Assembly (NCBI GenBank): GCA_001510575.1 | Contig: LNGK01000003.1 | Coordinates: 3,301,732 to 3,365,731 of the forward strand | DNA from: Knoxdaviesia capensis | Taxonomy: Eukaryota > Ascomycota > Sordariomycetes > Microascales > Gondwanamycetaceae | Length of the DNA stretch: 64,000 bases | Reading direction: 5' to 3' | Shown: positions 1-11,367 of the stretch, piece by piece | Position numbering within the stretch: position 1 is the stretch's first letter | Layout: every line of letters starts with the position of its first letter | Made by a program: the position numbers and the translations under genes | The notes under the pieces: model-generated | What the model was told of the DNA's origin: nothing | What the model saw: the letters and a program-made list of their open reading frames with translations, nothing else | Databases searched by the model: none

Positions 1-118
1 TCAACGCCCGCCGCGCGTGTTCATACGGACAGCTGCATGGCTCTCTCGAAGTCCACATATACCTATAATGGGTTCGGTGTGAGTCGCTTGTATGACCTAC
101 GCACTATACTGTACATAT

Positions 119-132
119 GTACTGTACAGTAC
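119..132. repeat. 14-bp perfect palindrome GTACTGTACAGTAC
   Basis: GTACTGTACAGTAC reads the same on both strands. A 12-bp core of the same type (TACTGTACAGTA) recurs at 18448-18459, a 10-bp core (ACTGTACAGT) lies at about 515-524, and a permuted form (TACAGTACTGTA) lies at 20215-20226. Partial forms are scattered through the gene-free DNA. Confidence 0.7.
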
Positions 133-3100
133 TCCAGAAGCACGACTGCAGGATCTTGCATCCCCCCTTCAAAATAGCTCAGATTGGCCCGCCAAACACA
201 GTTCCTGGTTTCGGCTCCTCTGGCATCTTCTTCTCCATTTCAATCCCACTATTTCATGGCTGGACTAAGCAGTCAAGGTGCTGATCAACGGGGTGTAGCG
301 GACGAGGATTGCTATAAGTGGTGTGCGGGATTCTTCTGAGTAGACCATAGCGGCCGACTTGATGATAAGCTCTGCAGTACCACACCAGCCATCCCACCCC
401 CCCCCTTTGCCTTTTGGAGCAGAGTCCAGTATACCTGCTCATATGGGCAGATAGTGAGAAGAGCAGAGAACAAGAAGAAGTGGGTGTGCTCCTCGCAAAG
501 TGTACTTCGCCAGATACTGTACAGTTCTTATCCTCAAAGCGTACCGGCCCTGTCTCATCCACATCCGGATTCCTGCTCCATTACACGCCAGCCAATCACT
601 GCGCAGAACAGCGCTTTCCTGCGGGTGTCTCCACTACGGGCTCGTTAGTGTGTCCGGCCGGCCGGCCAATCACGCGCCGAAGCCGGGGTCTGGCCGACCA
701 CCCCTAGAATCGCCACTTGCTCACAACCCCGGGCTTACGCGGTCCTGTTGGCTGACGGTTGGATTGTTTTTTTCTTTTATTTTTATTTTTTTGATGCGTG
801 TTGTCTCGAGTGGGTTGGTGGTACTTCATGCGGATGTATCTCTTTCTAAACAATGGCGCCCTCGGTGGTGATATCTGCTAGGACTTTTGCGAGCCTGGGT
901 CAGATATTTGCACCACCACTAGTACACACCCCGTGTACTGTACTGTACCTACTGGTCCTCACTGGACAGCCCTCCCGCATCAATAATCCCGATTCTCCCA
1001 TATTATGGATGGGCACTGCATGCAGGGTCCAGGAGAATTGAAGGGGGAGAGGGGGAGAATGGGGGGGAGAGAGATTTAATACCAAGTCGGCATACTATGA
1101 GCCATTACCGGTGCCGTCCTAGCAGGTTGAAACAAATCAATGTTGCCTTCCTTGGGTTGGAACATTTGACTCCCGGCCTGTCATTCCACTGGAGGCGTGA
1201 GGACCGGATATCTCCTCACTTCTGAGGAGCTGCGACCCTGCATATCCCCCACTTCCGCGATATGCGTCCCAACTGTATACTGCCTCGTTGACATGGGCCA
1301 AGTTGAGGACGGATGTAAAAGCACGGGCGATGGGATACACACACAGAGAGAGCGAGGGAATGAAAGAGGAGTCGGAGAGGGGGTTCAGATGGCTGGGATA
1401 TTGGCGTGCATGTTCCTCTGGTCGCTATTTGCCATGGTCTTCGCAGAGATCATCAAACTCCTCTTTTGGGTCCGGTATCGCCCTCTGGTGGTTGGAGTCT
1501 GTTGGTCGTGACAATTTGCGCAAACAATATGAGGAGACGGCGGAGGTGGGCTGCAAAGACCACCGCCCACTTGGCTGAGAACATGAATCCTGCCTGCGGG
1601 AATCATGACTACCGGACCACACCACGCCATGTATCTGGCCTGGGGCTGTGGATCGCTCAACGTAAGATGGGCTCTGTTCCAACAGGACCAGTCACCGCGG
1701 CCGTCCTTGCACCTCGAGATGTCGGATTGGTCTCCTGTCGTGAGGTTGGAAGTATTTCTAGAGATACGGGAAGATCCTCCGGCCTGCACTTCACGAATCC
1801 CATCCTGCCGAGCTATCGTCTCCACCGGCCTCCTGGGCTCACGATAGCCAGAATAGCCTCATATGAGTACACTTTCGTCCCCGCTCCCAACTTAGGTCTT
1901 CCCCCCCCCTCGGATGCCGGCATCTTCGGCCACACTCCGTAGCGACGGATGAGCAGATATTTACATATATACTGTACACATGCAACCAACAAGACCAGTC
2001 TCGACTTTCATTACCCTATTTCATGTGAAATAAGAGCTGGACGCCAGGATGCAACGCTATGTTGGTCATATGTTGACTTGTACTGTAGTCCCGTATTTCG
2101 TGCTTCTCAACCGTGCATCGGAAAGGCACACCTCCATGCAGGCTATGGACATGTTTCATGTTTTAATTTCCTCTTTTCTGATTGCTCACAAATTCACCTT
2201 CTGGCAGCTATGTTCCTCTCGCCCATTCTATTCTCGGCCTAGTGCTCTGTGAACTGATGGATAAGAGGGGGGCTGAGAGGCAATGGTGCCATCAGCGAGA
2301 GACAGAACAAAGGGTGGGTGGGAGAGGGGGGCGTGTAAGGAAAGTGCTTGGAACTGCCTCTTTGTTTCGAAAGGGCTCCCATAGGAACCGGGCTCGGGGG
2401 AACTGTGGATCAGTTTCTTCACGAGTGAGTGTGAGAGGTTGACTGAACAGACAGGACGGCGCAGGCTGTGTGGGTGGCTACGGAAAGCTCTGCGGGCGGG
2501 TAGAGAGAGAGTCTGGCCTTCCAAACGTTTGTTTGTTCGGTTGATATATTATGGCACCGCAGACATCGCCTCCCAGGCCGTGCGTTTTGTTTTTTTCTTT
2601 CTGGACTCGTTCGTCTCGAACCTGGTCGAGACAGGCTCGGCCATTTCATGCACTCGGCCCATTATGGCCAGAGCATCCGTCAACATTGCTCCATGTCCGG
2701 GAGAACCCTAATCCGCCGGCGCGAAATCCCAGGATGGGAGTGGTTGAGCGGAAAAACTCTAACTTGGTGGAGAGGAGGAGGGGGGGCCCGTGGTTCGGGA
2801 GATCAGGACATGGCGTTCCTGGTAGGCAAACACGGGCGGCGTTCATTCCCCCAATTCCGTATGTACGGCACGGCTCTGGGCATGGCTTTGAAGGGACGAC
2901 GGCTGTATAAGATCAAAGCGTCTGGCCTGTCCTGCTAATGGGGGTAAGCTAAACTGGCGCCCGCAGGCCATGCTGTGGTGTGAGACAGAGAAATTATAAC
3001 AGTTTTTTTTTTTTGAGGTGTGTGGTGTGGCACGGCGTTTTCATCTGATCATGGCCCTCCACCACGCTCCTCTCCGTATAAGCTCTGATATTTATATGTT

Positions 3101-3645
3101 ATATGTAGTCGAGAGCACCGGTCTCACATGACAATGGAAAGGTCCGCTCGCTGTAAGACCTGTACGGTACACCTGTCCCCTTACACAGGGCTTTTATGTG
3201 GACGGCACAGAGAGGAGCTAGACTGCAAAGAACCTCAAGTGTTCCACACGAAACGAAGAAAATGAAATAGAACACAAGAGGGAAAAAAGAAACAGCAGCA
3301 AGATTGCCAGTAATGTAACTTTTTTTTCCGCATCGTGCAGCGAAATTACGCCGCTGGACGAATAAGAGTCCCGAAGATGCCTTCTCGCTTGCGGTGCCCG
3401 GGCCACTGTCCTGGGATTTATGGGGAAAGTTTCCAATCATTCCAAGGCCAGAAATTCGACTGTTTCACACGAATAGAAGAAGCATTCGGAACACGGGAAA
3501 AAGCAACCCCCCCCCAGGCATAATTTCTTAATCGGGCTAACCGGGCTGTATCAGAAGACCCAAAAGAAAAGCAGAAGACTTTCCATAAGGACGTTAGGGT
3601 GTCTAGATATCTCTTCTTATGTCTCTTTTGAGACTCTCGATGGAG

Positions 3646-3672
3646 ACACACACACACACACACACACACACA
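3646..3672. repeat. (AC)n microsatellite
   Basis: Uninterrupted AC dinucleotides, about 13 units, in gene-free DNA. Confidence 0.9.
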
Positions 3673-5576
3673 AATGAAAGCACTCAAGAAGGTTGAGTGC
3701 GAAGGTGCCCCTTTACACTCACTAGCCCAGGTACGGAGCATAGAGGTGGAGGGCTGAAGTGAGGAAAAACAAGTGGCCCGAATTATACGGCCTCCTCTGA
3801 CATCGTGCAGCAGCCTGCCGGCCTATAGACGGCTAGAGGACGTCTAAAGCCGCCAGATACACCTTCGACTGTCAGTGCGCTCCTGTATGTGCGTTTCACG
3901 CATAGGTCTCGGAATGGGCAAGACAAGAGAAAGTGCAGAGCGAGAGCGATGTGCATATCAGGTTAGAGCCCCCAAATGCCTGCTGGTCGTTGAACAGGTC
4001 CGGACTGGATTTCCTGGTGGGTGCATGCACTTGTTGACGCGTCTCGCGTGTTTAGTGCTGCAACCCAGAACACCAAGAGGGGGAAGGGAATGCATGTCTG
4101 GATGACGAGCAAAGATATCACCGTGCATAGTTAGGAGAGGGGAAAGAAAAGGAAAAACAGGTATCGGAGGCCTTTTGGGGGGGGTGGTGTCTTGAGTTCC
4201 TCCGCCGGCGTGCATACGGCTCATTTCTGCACGATGGCAAAGATACGGCAGCGCACAGCCAATGATGCAGGTCAACGCAGCTTTATGGATCTGGCAGGTC
4301 TGCATTGACCAGCGCCGTGGCCGTACCTCGATATAATCAAACAGACATGAAGGTAGTGTTTCCAGTAATCCATGCGACGGCGACGTGCTCACCACTCAGG
4401 ACGGCCAGAGCAGATCTTGGTCGAGGAAGATAAGACATGAACACAAAGATCAGGAGCGCGAGAGTGTTAAGCATGTTGGAAAAAAAAAAGGGGGGGACCC
4501 GGAATGTGTCAACCAGGAGAGAGAGAGGGAGAGAGAAGCCTGTAGCCAGCCGAGACACGGTGAAGGATGATCGGCAGTGGCCGAAGCAGAGAGGCAAAGC
4601 TGTAAAAGCCGATAGACATTGTGAGCCCGAACGAGATATTTGGGGATGGATGCACGAGGGGTGGAGTGTGGCCAGAGCAGCAAGGCCTTACAGGCTCGAT
4701 GTTCGCAAGATATGAGAGGGTGCGTGCACAGTCCAGGAGGACTGTTCCCACGGAAAGGACAATCTTTGGGGATCGCTTGCGGGGAGTTGGAAATGATTTA
4801 ATAATAAGATACTTGGGGAATGACAAGACACGGCCAGGCAGTGTGGGCGGCCGGGCAGTTGGGACTGGCCGATGGCAGAGATTGCGGGAAGCTGGGATAT
4901 CGACGCCGGAGCGTGTCTGTGTCTGTGTAAGTGTACAGTAAGTGTAAGTGGTTTTTGTTTTTCTTTTTTCTCTTTCTTTCTTTTCTTTTTCTTTCTTTCC
5001 AAGCCCACACACAACGGGTAGATGGAGCGAGACAGAGAGCCGCAGACACACAGGAATGTGCCATAGACCAAAGGCACCCAAAAGCAAAACCGAAAGCGAG
5101 GTGTGTCCAGCTTTCGTTCTTTTGCGTCAGTGCTATGTAAGGTGGGTTAGAAAAAGATCGAGAACACACTCGTCCTCGCCCAAAACACCCCGAGGGAAAG
5201 GGAGAGACTTCTCCCATTTGTCCAAGTTCGAGAAGGGGCCCCTTCACAGGGTTCCAAACTTCCATCATGTATCGACAAGCGCCGGGACTTTGTAGGGACA
5301 TGGAACATGCAAAAGATCCAGAACGTCCACCCACCACCATCTGTGCATGGATCGAGACATCAAAGCACCCGGGGACCATTCTGCAAGGGAGGCCGAGTCT
5401 GGGTTTGATACATACAACTGGGCTGGCTGGCTGGGGGCTTTCACCGTGAGACGCGCTGTCGCAGATATCAAAAGCAACAACAAGACAGGCCTAATCCGGG
5501 CCTGTCTCCGACCATCGGCCCTATGCGCTTCGGGGCTGGGGTCTTTCTATTTCTGCCTTCTTCTTGTTCGACAACT

Positions 5577-5602
5577 TTATATATATCTATATATATATAT
5601 TT
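5577..5602. repeat. (AT)n-rich microsatellite
   Basis: Nearly uninterrupted TA/AT dinucleotides with one TATCTATA interruption, in gene-free DNA. Confidence 0.8.
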
Positions 5603-8600
5603 ACAGGACTCGCTGGAAGGTGATATCTGGCCGCGCTGCCTGGCCGCGGTGTCTCCGTCCGTCTCCAACGCGAGGCACAGCATGCAGCCATGATATGGAC
5701 AAAGAGGGTGTTGATGAGATTGCCCGCCAGACAATCGGAGTCTGGGTGAGGGGAGATTAAAAACAAAATTATTGGTTTAAAAAGAAAATAGAAATGCTCT
5801 TTTCCTCCCAACTCCGCCTCTTGAGGGAAAGATATCACATTTCATAAGTTCCAACCCCAATGTGATGGGTGATCTAACTTGGCCCGGAACGAGACCGGAG
5901 CAGCATGTTCATGAGCGGTGGTGGATGTGTAGCCCGTATACTGCTCCCACGGGATGGAAAATGAAACTCTAGACATACAGCATGTACGCACACATATACA
6001 AATATAGAACTGAAGAAGAACGGGTCCGGAATGCGAGGCGAGATAGCCTAATATGCAGTATCTGCCGAGCTGTGTTATTGTAGTTGCTTGGTGCCGCAAT
6101 ACGAAAAGTGCAGCTTCAGCACCGCAAAGTACTGCGTATATTACACAGTGACCGGATCGAGTATTACCACCCACCCACCACTAATACAGTAGGTATATTG
6201 AATATTCCAACGTCCACAGCTGTAAAGCTGTATGCAGGGGGACGCATATCAGTGGCTTCCCTCCCAAACTCTAAAATCGGGTCTTGGTATCACACATAGT
6301 ACAGCACAACGACCTCGTATCTTCACTCCCGGCTTGGGCCGGCATAGAATAAATCTACCAAGATAGGAATCCAGATAACCCAGGTAGAAGAGAGAAAACA
6401 CATCATATACCAACCTGGTCAGGATAACGGCATGAATAGGGGCTGAACGTTGGGAGTCAAGACGTCAGCTAGCTAGGTCAGACATGCACAGCTGGCTAGT
6501 CGGAGGCTGTCAAGGAGGCGATATATGCATGCTGGATATGCTCCCCAACCATCAGATAACAGAGTCCGAAGATGGGGGCGAAAAAGTTCGCTCGAGAAGG
6601 GAGATATCCTGAAAGGACGACAGGCTCCAGGATGAGCATTTCTCGTGCCTCGCACTCCGCGATTACAGCTGTTTGCCGAGTATTTGCCTGGAATGCTGGC
6701 CAACTGGGATTTTTGCGCAAAGTGTTGGTGGCGGGGTGCATACATGAAGTCCGATGAGTTGGGAGGAGGGAGAAGAAGAACAGCTAGCTTGTGTCTTTCT
6801 GGCTGCCAAACGTCAGTGCTTGTTTGTACTGTACAAAAACTGCGCCTACCAGAGATAAATAATTGTGTTGTCCTTTCAATAGTGCAACAGGGCCTGTTCA
6901 CCGGAGGGGGCTGGCAGAAGAGAAAGTTCACCAAGTGGGGGGACCTCGACGATGCAGGTGAACAAAAGAAAGAACAAGAAAAGAACAAGGCGGATGATGA
7001 TACGTACATAACACCAGCAAGAAACCCGAGGTCACTGCGCTGAACCGGGGGTCCTGTATGTGGAAGAAACCCTCATGCAGTGCCAGAGCCCTCTGCACAC
7101 ATCACCAATCGCTGTCGCTCGCCCTCTCTGGCTCCGTCCACTCGGAGCTGCCGAACTTACAGAAATGATGGTGCAGTAGTAACCATACCGGGGGGAGACT
7201 TGCTTTTATCAAGCCTTCAGGCACTTATGCGGCAAGGTTTTGGGTGGTGGCCTGCAAACCCGGCCTGTTTGAACTTGTCTACAGCATAAACCAGCCCCAG
7301 ACAGAGTCAGACATCACACACACAAATGGCCGCTGTGACGGGCTTGGTTCCAGTGCAGTTCGTCGCCTAGGCCGTGCAGACGAAAGACAGCTGAAGGCCA
7401 AACCTTAGAACCTAGGACCTGCAGATGTGCTGCGCAAAAAAAAAAGAAGAAAAAAAAAAGAAACCTCACGACTCACGATACCTCAGGTATTAAGCATATA
7501 TGCAGGTGCAGCGTATTGGCGGGAGGCCTTGCATGCGCGCTTCGTATTTCTCCGGCCAAAAAAGGGTACCTCAGCCTAAAGTATCTTTGCTATGTGCGCC
7601 GCCCTACCCGAGTACGAACTCTCCACGTCCAGAAATCTCCCCCGGTACACTGGAAACTCACCATCACCTAGAGTGTACTTGCAGTCTTGTTCATCGTCGT
7701 TCAGTGTGTGTTCCCTCCCATCATTGAGATGCCTCGTGACCCATAGATACGCAGGAAGGTACAACCGAGCTGAGTTCCTTCCACATATGTCCACCGCCCC
7801 ATTAGCTACAAGCCCTACATGTCACTTGACCTGCACCGATTGATGCCGGCTACGCTACGGCTACCGACAACGGAGCACGCGTACACACACATAAAGTGAA
7901 AGAAAAGTCCACCTGAGAAGAAGCCCTCCCCGAAAACTCCCACGATGCATGGAACTACTGCAGGTCTAAACGCTTCTCCGCCACAATACCACACCAGAGC
8001 CGATCAACGCACACAAATCAATGCAGCATAGCCTCTCTCTCTCTCGCAAAGAGACAGAGAAAAAAAAAGTTTCAACCCCACCCCTCCCTGTCTTTCCCAT
8101 CTATCAGTGGGGTTTTTTGCCTTTTTCAGCGGTTTCCCTCCCTGGTTGTTTGGGTCTGTGTGTTCTGATGGCTGCCCGCCCGTCCATGCTTCGGCATTCG
8201 TGGGTATCGCGAAGAAGAAACACGGGTGTAAGTCAGTCCGTCACTCTTTCGCTTCGATCTCTTGATACGCCTGTGTCTGGCTCTTCGGATTATTCTTCCA
8301 GTTCTGTCTTGTGGCTGCCGAACGTGTCTTACTCTGCACGACTCTGGCAGAGCCGGTGCGGAAAAGAAAAGGAGAAAGAAGCCCAAAGAAGACACATACC
8401 CGAGGCAAACGAACGCCACCGCCAGAGGGAGGACGGTGTCTGTGGAAGACATCTCACGAGGATACGGCGGCGAGATGTGGCTTGGATATGCGGCCACAGT
8501 CGCCCAAGACGGCCGTGATGTACTGCTTCGACCACAATGCGAGTGGCCTCAACAGCTAAATCCCGCTCACAAGCAGCCACGATGTGGAATCTTGCGGCGA

Positions 8601-8856
8601 AAGATGCACGAAAAATGCTACCATTCCTGAGTCAAATACAACGTTCACGGACTTCACTTCGCGGGTGAAGCTGGCGGAGCAGGTTCCAGACCCAATGCAC
8701 ACACATCTCAAGACAAGAGAAGCCAACCCAGGTGGGTGCCATCAGGAACACCATTTTTGGCTCAGGAATGGACCAAGACTTCCATGATTTTTCCTCTTTC
8801 GAGGCTATCGAACAAGCAAACAAACAGGCCAGTGAGTTTTTGCGCATATTCCACAT

Positions 8857-9978
8857 ATGATATTAGTAGTTCCTTTTTCTGGCTGGATTGTCTTCCTGCA
8901 TGCACACGCCCCTTTCGGCTTCGCCAGCTGCATGTTCCGCCCCCCCAGCGGGAGGGGGGTGGCCATCCCATCAGCCATCGGCCTTTTTCCTCACATACCA
9001 GACTTCTCGTCCTTTCGCCTCTGTCAACCGTCTCTGACCTGCTTCTATCAGTGGTGTGGCCCTGTAGCCATACAACGTCGTCCTCCACGGCCCACTCTTC
9101 GATGCTTTTCGGGTGACTCTCTTTTTCGTTATATCTCCATATGTCTCGCCCTCCCTTCTACCTTCTGTCTTCTTTTCCTTTTTTCTCTCTTTCCTCTTCA
9201 CGGGCTTCTTCGTGCTCTCATCCTCCCCCCCTCCTCTAACCTCTCTCTCTCCCCCTCTTCAGCCCTCTTCCTATATCCTCATTCTCTTCCTCCTGCTTCA
9301 TTTTTTATATCTTATTTTATCTTCTTTCCTCTGCCTCATTTGTGTCTTTTAATCATTTCCGTTCATTTTCTTTCTTTCCTCATTTCCTTCTCTTTTTTCC
9401 GTGCCAACTTCGCCACCCATCATCCAGAATAGTATCACCGCCGAGACAACTTCATTCGTATATTCATATATACGTACTCCGTTGTTAGTACATCTCTAGT
9501 CCTGCTGCTTTGCTTTGTTTATATATAGTACTTCGGTCAAGCTTCCTAGATCACATCACATCATATCCCCATGTTCAAGGATACAAGTATATACCCTACC
9601 CAGGTCAACTTACACGCACCTCAGTTACCTACTCCTTGAACCACCCCGAACACATCATCGATCATATACCCTCAGCTTCTCCCTTCTACTAGTCCTGAGT
9701 CCTCTTGCCACTCAGTTATACCCATCTTCATCAGCTGCCTGTTTGGTATCTACAGTCCTTTTAATATATCACCACCTCCTACCCCTCCTCTCTCTTCAGC
9801 TTAGCCGCTTCATCTGTACCAATCTATATACCACAAGCCATTTAATACTTACGCCGTCTACACTACAGATATATATAGAGGAGCCATCCCGTCACTCTCT
9901 CTCGTTGGCTTCCAGTCTTCTCTCCGCCGCTTGCTTCCCTCACCACCCACTCCCAGAAAGAACAGTCCACACATCGCC
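8857..9978 (+). promoter_or_regulatory. Pyrimidine-rich upstream/leader region of the 9.98 kb gene
   Basis: From about 9.1 kb to the start codon the + strand is strongly C/T-rich, a pattern typical of promoters and 5' leaders of filamentous fungi. Two TATA-like elements are visible: TATATATAG near 9520 and again near 9870, the latter about 110 nt before the start codon at 9979. Several short upstream ATGs occur, for example a frame of about 20 codons starting near 9571. The same CT-rich leader pattern precedes the genes starting at 23504, 29001 (minus strand) and 41760. Which TATA element is used cannot be told from sequence alone. Confidence 0.55.
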
Positions 9979-11367
9979 ATGCCTCCTCAACTATTGCCAG
10001 CGTCGGCCGCTGCCTTCGCCCCTCGCGCCTCGGTTGTCAACGTTGTCCTCGGATCAAAGGTTGAGCCGTGGCTCACGCAAACCCTCAAGCGCATCAACAA
10101 GGTCAAGCGCCCGCTCAACAGTGTTCCCCAGCACCAAAGATGCCTGACAGAAACTCTTTCGAATCCCAACGCCATCTGGACCCTGTGCTCGTTAATAGTC
10201 GCCCGCGCTCCCGATTCCGATGTCTCGATGGGTGACTCAGACTCCAACTCCGGTTCCGAGTCGTCAAATCCCATCGGGGATGCCATTGCGAAGTTCGACA
10301 TGATCCATGTTGAGGCCTATGCTGTCCACGTCGACATGGTGCTGCGCAACGAGGTCGCATTCAAGCTGACTCCCGACTCCATCGATTTGCTTGTTGAATT
10401 CCACCGCGACGTCCATTGCCCCAATGCCCGCGCCGCCACCTACGACTGGGCCGACAAGGAGCGCCAGTGCAAGAAGCTCCACGAGGATTTTGTGCAGGCC
10501 GTCAACCGCTATGTCTTCCGCACCCACGTTAGCGCCCTGGAGGGACTCGAAGAGGATGGTGCCGGCGAGCTGCTGTGCGGTCGCGCCGAGGAAGTGAAGA
10601 ACGCCCTGTTGGCTATGATGAAACCCCTGCTGCCACCCCCGCCGCCGAAGCCGAAGGTTGTTGTTGACATGTCGCGCCACCAGCATCACCACCACACCAT
10701 GCAACAACACCCTCTGCTGCCCAACTCGGCCCAGACTTCTGCTGCTGCCGCTGCCGCGATGGCCGGTCTATCCGGGCTCTCGGGTCTTGGAGCTATGGCC
10801 GCTGCCGCCGCGCTCTGGTCATCGCCAGGCTCTTCAAATGCTGCTCTCCACCACCACCATCACATGCAGCAGCAGCAGCAGCAGCAACAGCAACAGCAGC
10901 AGCACCAACAACAGCAGCGTCACCAGCAACAGCCCATGCCGGCCTCTAGCCTTCCTGCTGTGGATCCTTGGCGCGTGCTTCCCAGCTCGCCCGCCATTGT
11001 TGGCATGCCTTCAATGTCGAGCGTTGATGTGAGCAGCGTCATGTCCACTGCCAGCCTGACTTCGGCTGCCGATGCTGCGGCCTCCATTTGGGCGGCTGCA
11101 CTTGGCATGGCCGACATTCAGCAGCAGCAGCATTCGCCTGTGTATAGCTCGTCGCCGACTCCGTCCCCATCATCCATGGACATGCACCACCAGATGCCCT
11201 ACGTTTCAGCACCTCCGCTGTTCTATTCGACGTCCCCCCTGAGTGCTCCCATCTCCACCTCGATGCCTTTGCCGTCGATGCTGGCCCCCGTTCAGTGCGG
11301 TGTCAGCATTGGCTACAATCCATTCGGTGGCTGGGATCGCATTCAGGAGTACACTCCCACAATGTAG
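9979..11367 (+). CDS. Single-exon low-complexity protein of unknown function (462 aa)
   Basis: I do not recognise the family. The start at 9979 has a good context (CGCCATGCC). The frame also reads back to about 9931, but only through a non-ATG codon. Residues about 1-205 are the ordered part: a predicted helical segment around 20-75 (Trp, Leu and Arg/Lys-rich), a short acidic Ser/Asp stretch around 80-95, and a second helical segment around 100-205. A proline run follows, and then a long low-complexity C-terminal half with His-rich, Ala-rich, Gln-rich (about 297-318) and Ser/Pro-rich tracts, closing with an aromatic tail (GGWDRIQEYTPTM). That composition recalls fungal transcriptional or developmental regulators with activation-type tracts, but no DNA-binding motif (zinc cluster, C2H2, homeobox, bHLH) is visible. 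High GC3 and the long open frame make it clearly coding. The function is inference only. Confidence 0.8.
   Translation: MPPQLLPASAAAFAPRASVVNVVLGSKVEPWLTQTLKRINKVKRPLNSVPQHQRCLTETLSNPNAIWTLCSLIVARAPDSDVSMGDSDSNSGSESSNPIGDAIAKFDMIHVEAYAVHVDMVLRNEVAFKLTPDSIDLLVEFHRDVHCPNARAATYDWADKERQCKKLHEDFVQAVNRYVFRTHVSALEGLEEDGAGELLCGRAEEVKNALLAMMKPLLPPPPPKPKVVVDMSRHQHHHHTMQQHPLLPNSAQTSAAAAAAMAGLSGLSGLGAMAAAAALWSSPGSSNAALHHHHHMQQQQQQQQQQQQHQQQQRHQQQPMPASSLPAVDPWRVLPSSPAIVGMPSMSSVDVSSVMSTASLTSAADAAASIWAAALGMADIQQQQHSPVYSSSPTPSPSSMDMHHQMPYVSAPPLFYSTSPLSAPISTSMPLPSMLAPVQCGVSIGYNPFGGWDRIQEYTPTM
10867..10941 (+). repeat. CAG/CAA repeat encoding polyglutamine
   Basis: Imperfect CAG/CAA codons, with a few CAC and CGT interruptions, encode a Gln-rich tract just after a His run in the 9979 gene. 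The mix of CAG and CAA suggests a selected amino-acid tract and not a fresh expansion. Confidence 0.85.

Larger units (their letters stand above)
1..8850. other. Long gene-free region
   Basis: No reading frame here shows a recognisable domain, sustained codon bias or convincing exon structure. The stretch is mixed-composition DNA with poly-T, poly-A and poly-G runs, a CA repeat, an AT repeat and several TACTGTACAGTA-like palindromes. I see no tRNA B-box with a matching acceptor stem and no transposase-like frame. It could hold noncoding transcripts or distal regulatory DNA of the gene at 9.98 kb, but nothing in the bases proves it. Confidence 0.6.

Noticed and set aside
8857..9432. 191-aa hydrophobic membrane-protein-like frame
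   Set aside because: Phe/Leu/Ser/Pro-rich translation of pyrimidine-rich leader DNA; no topology or homology.
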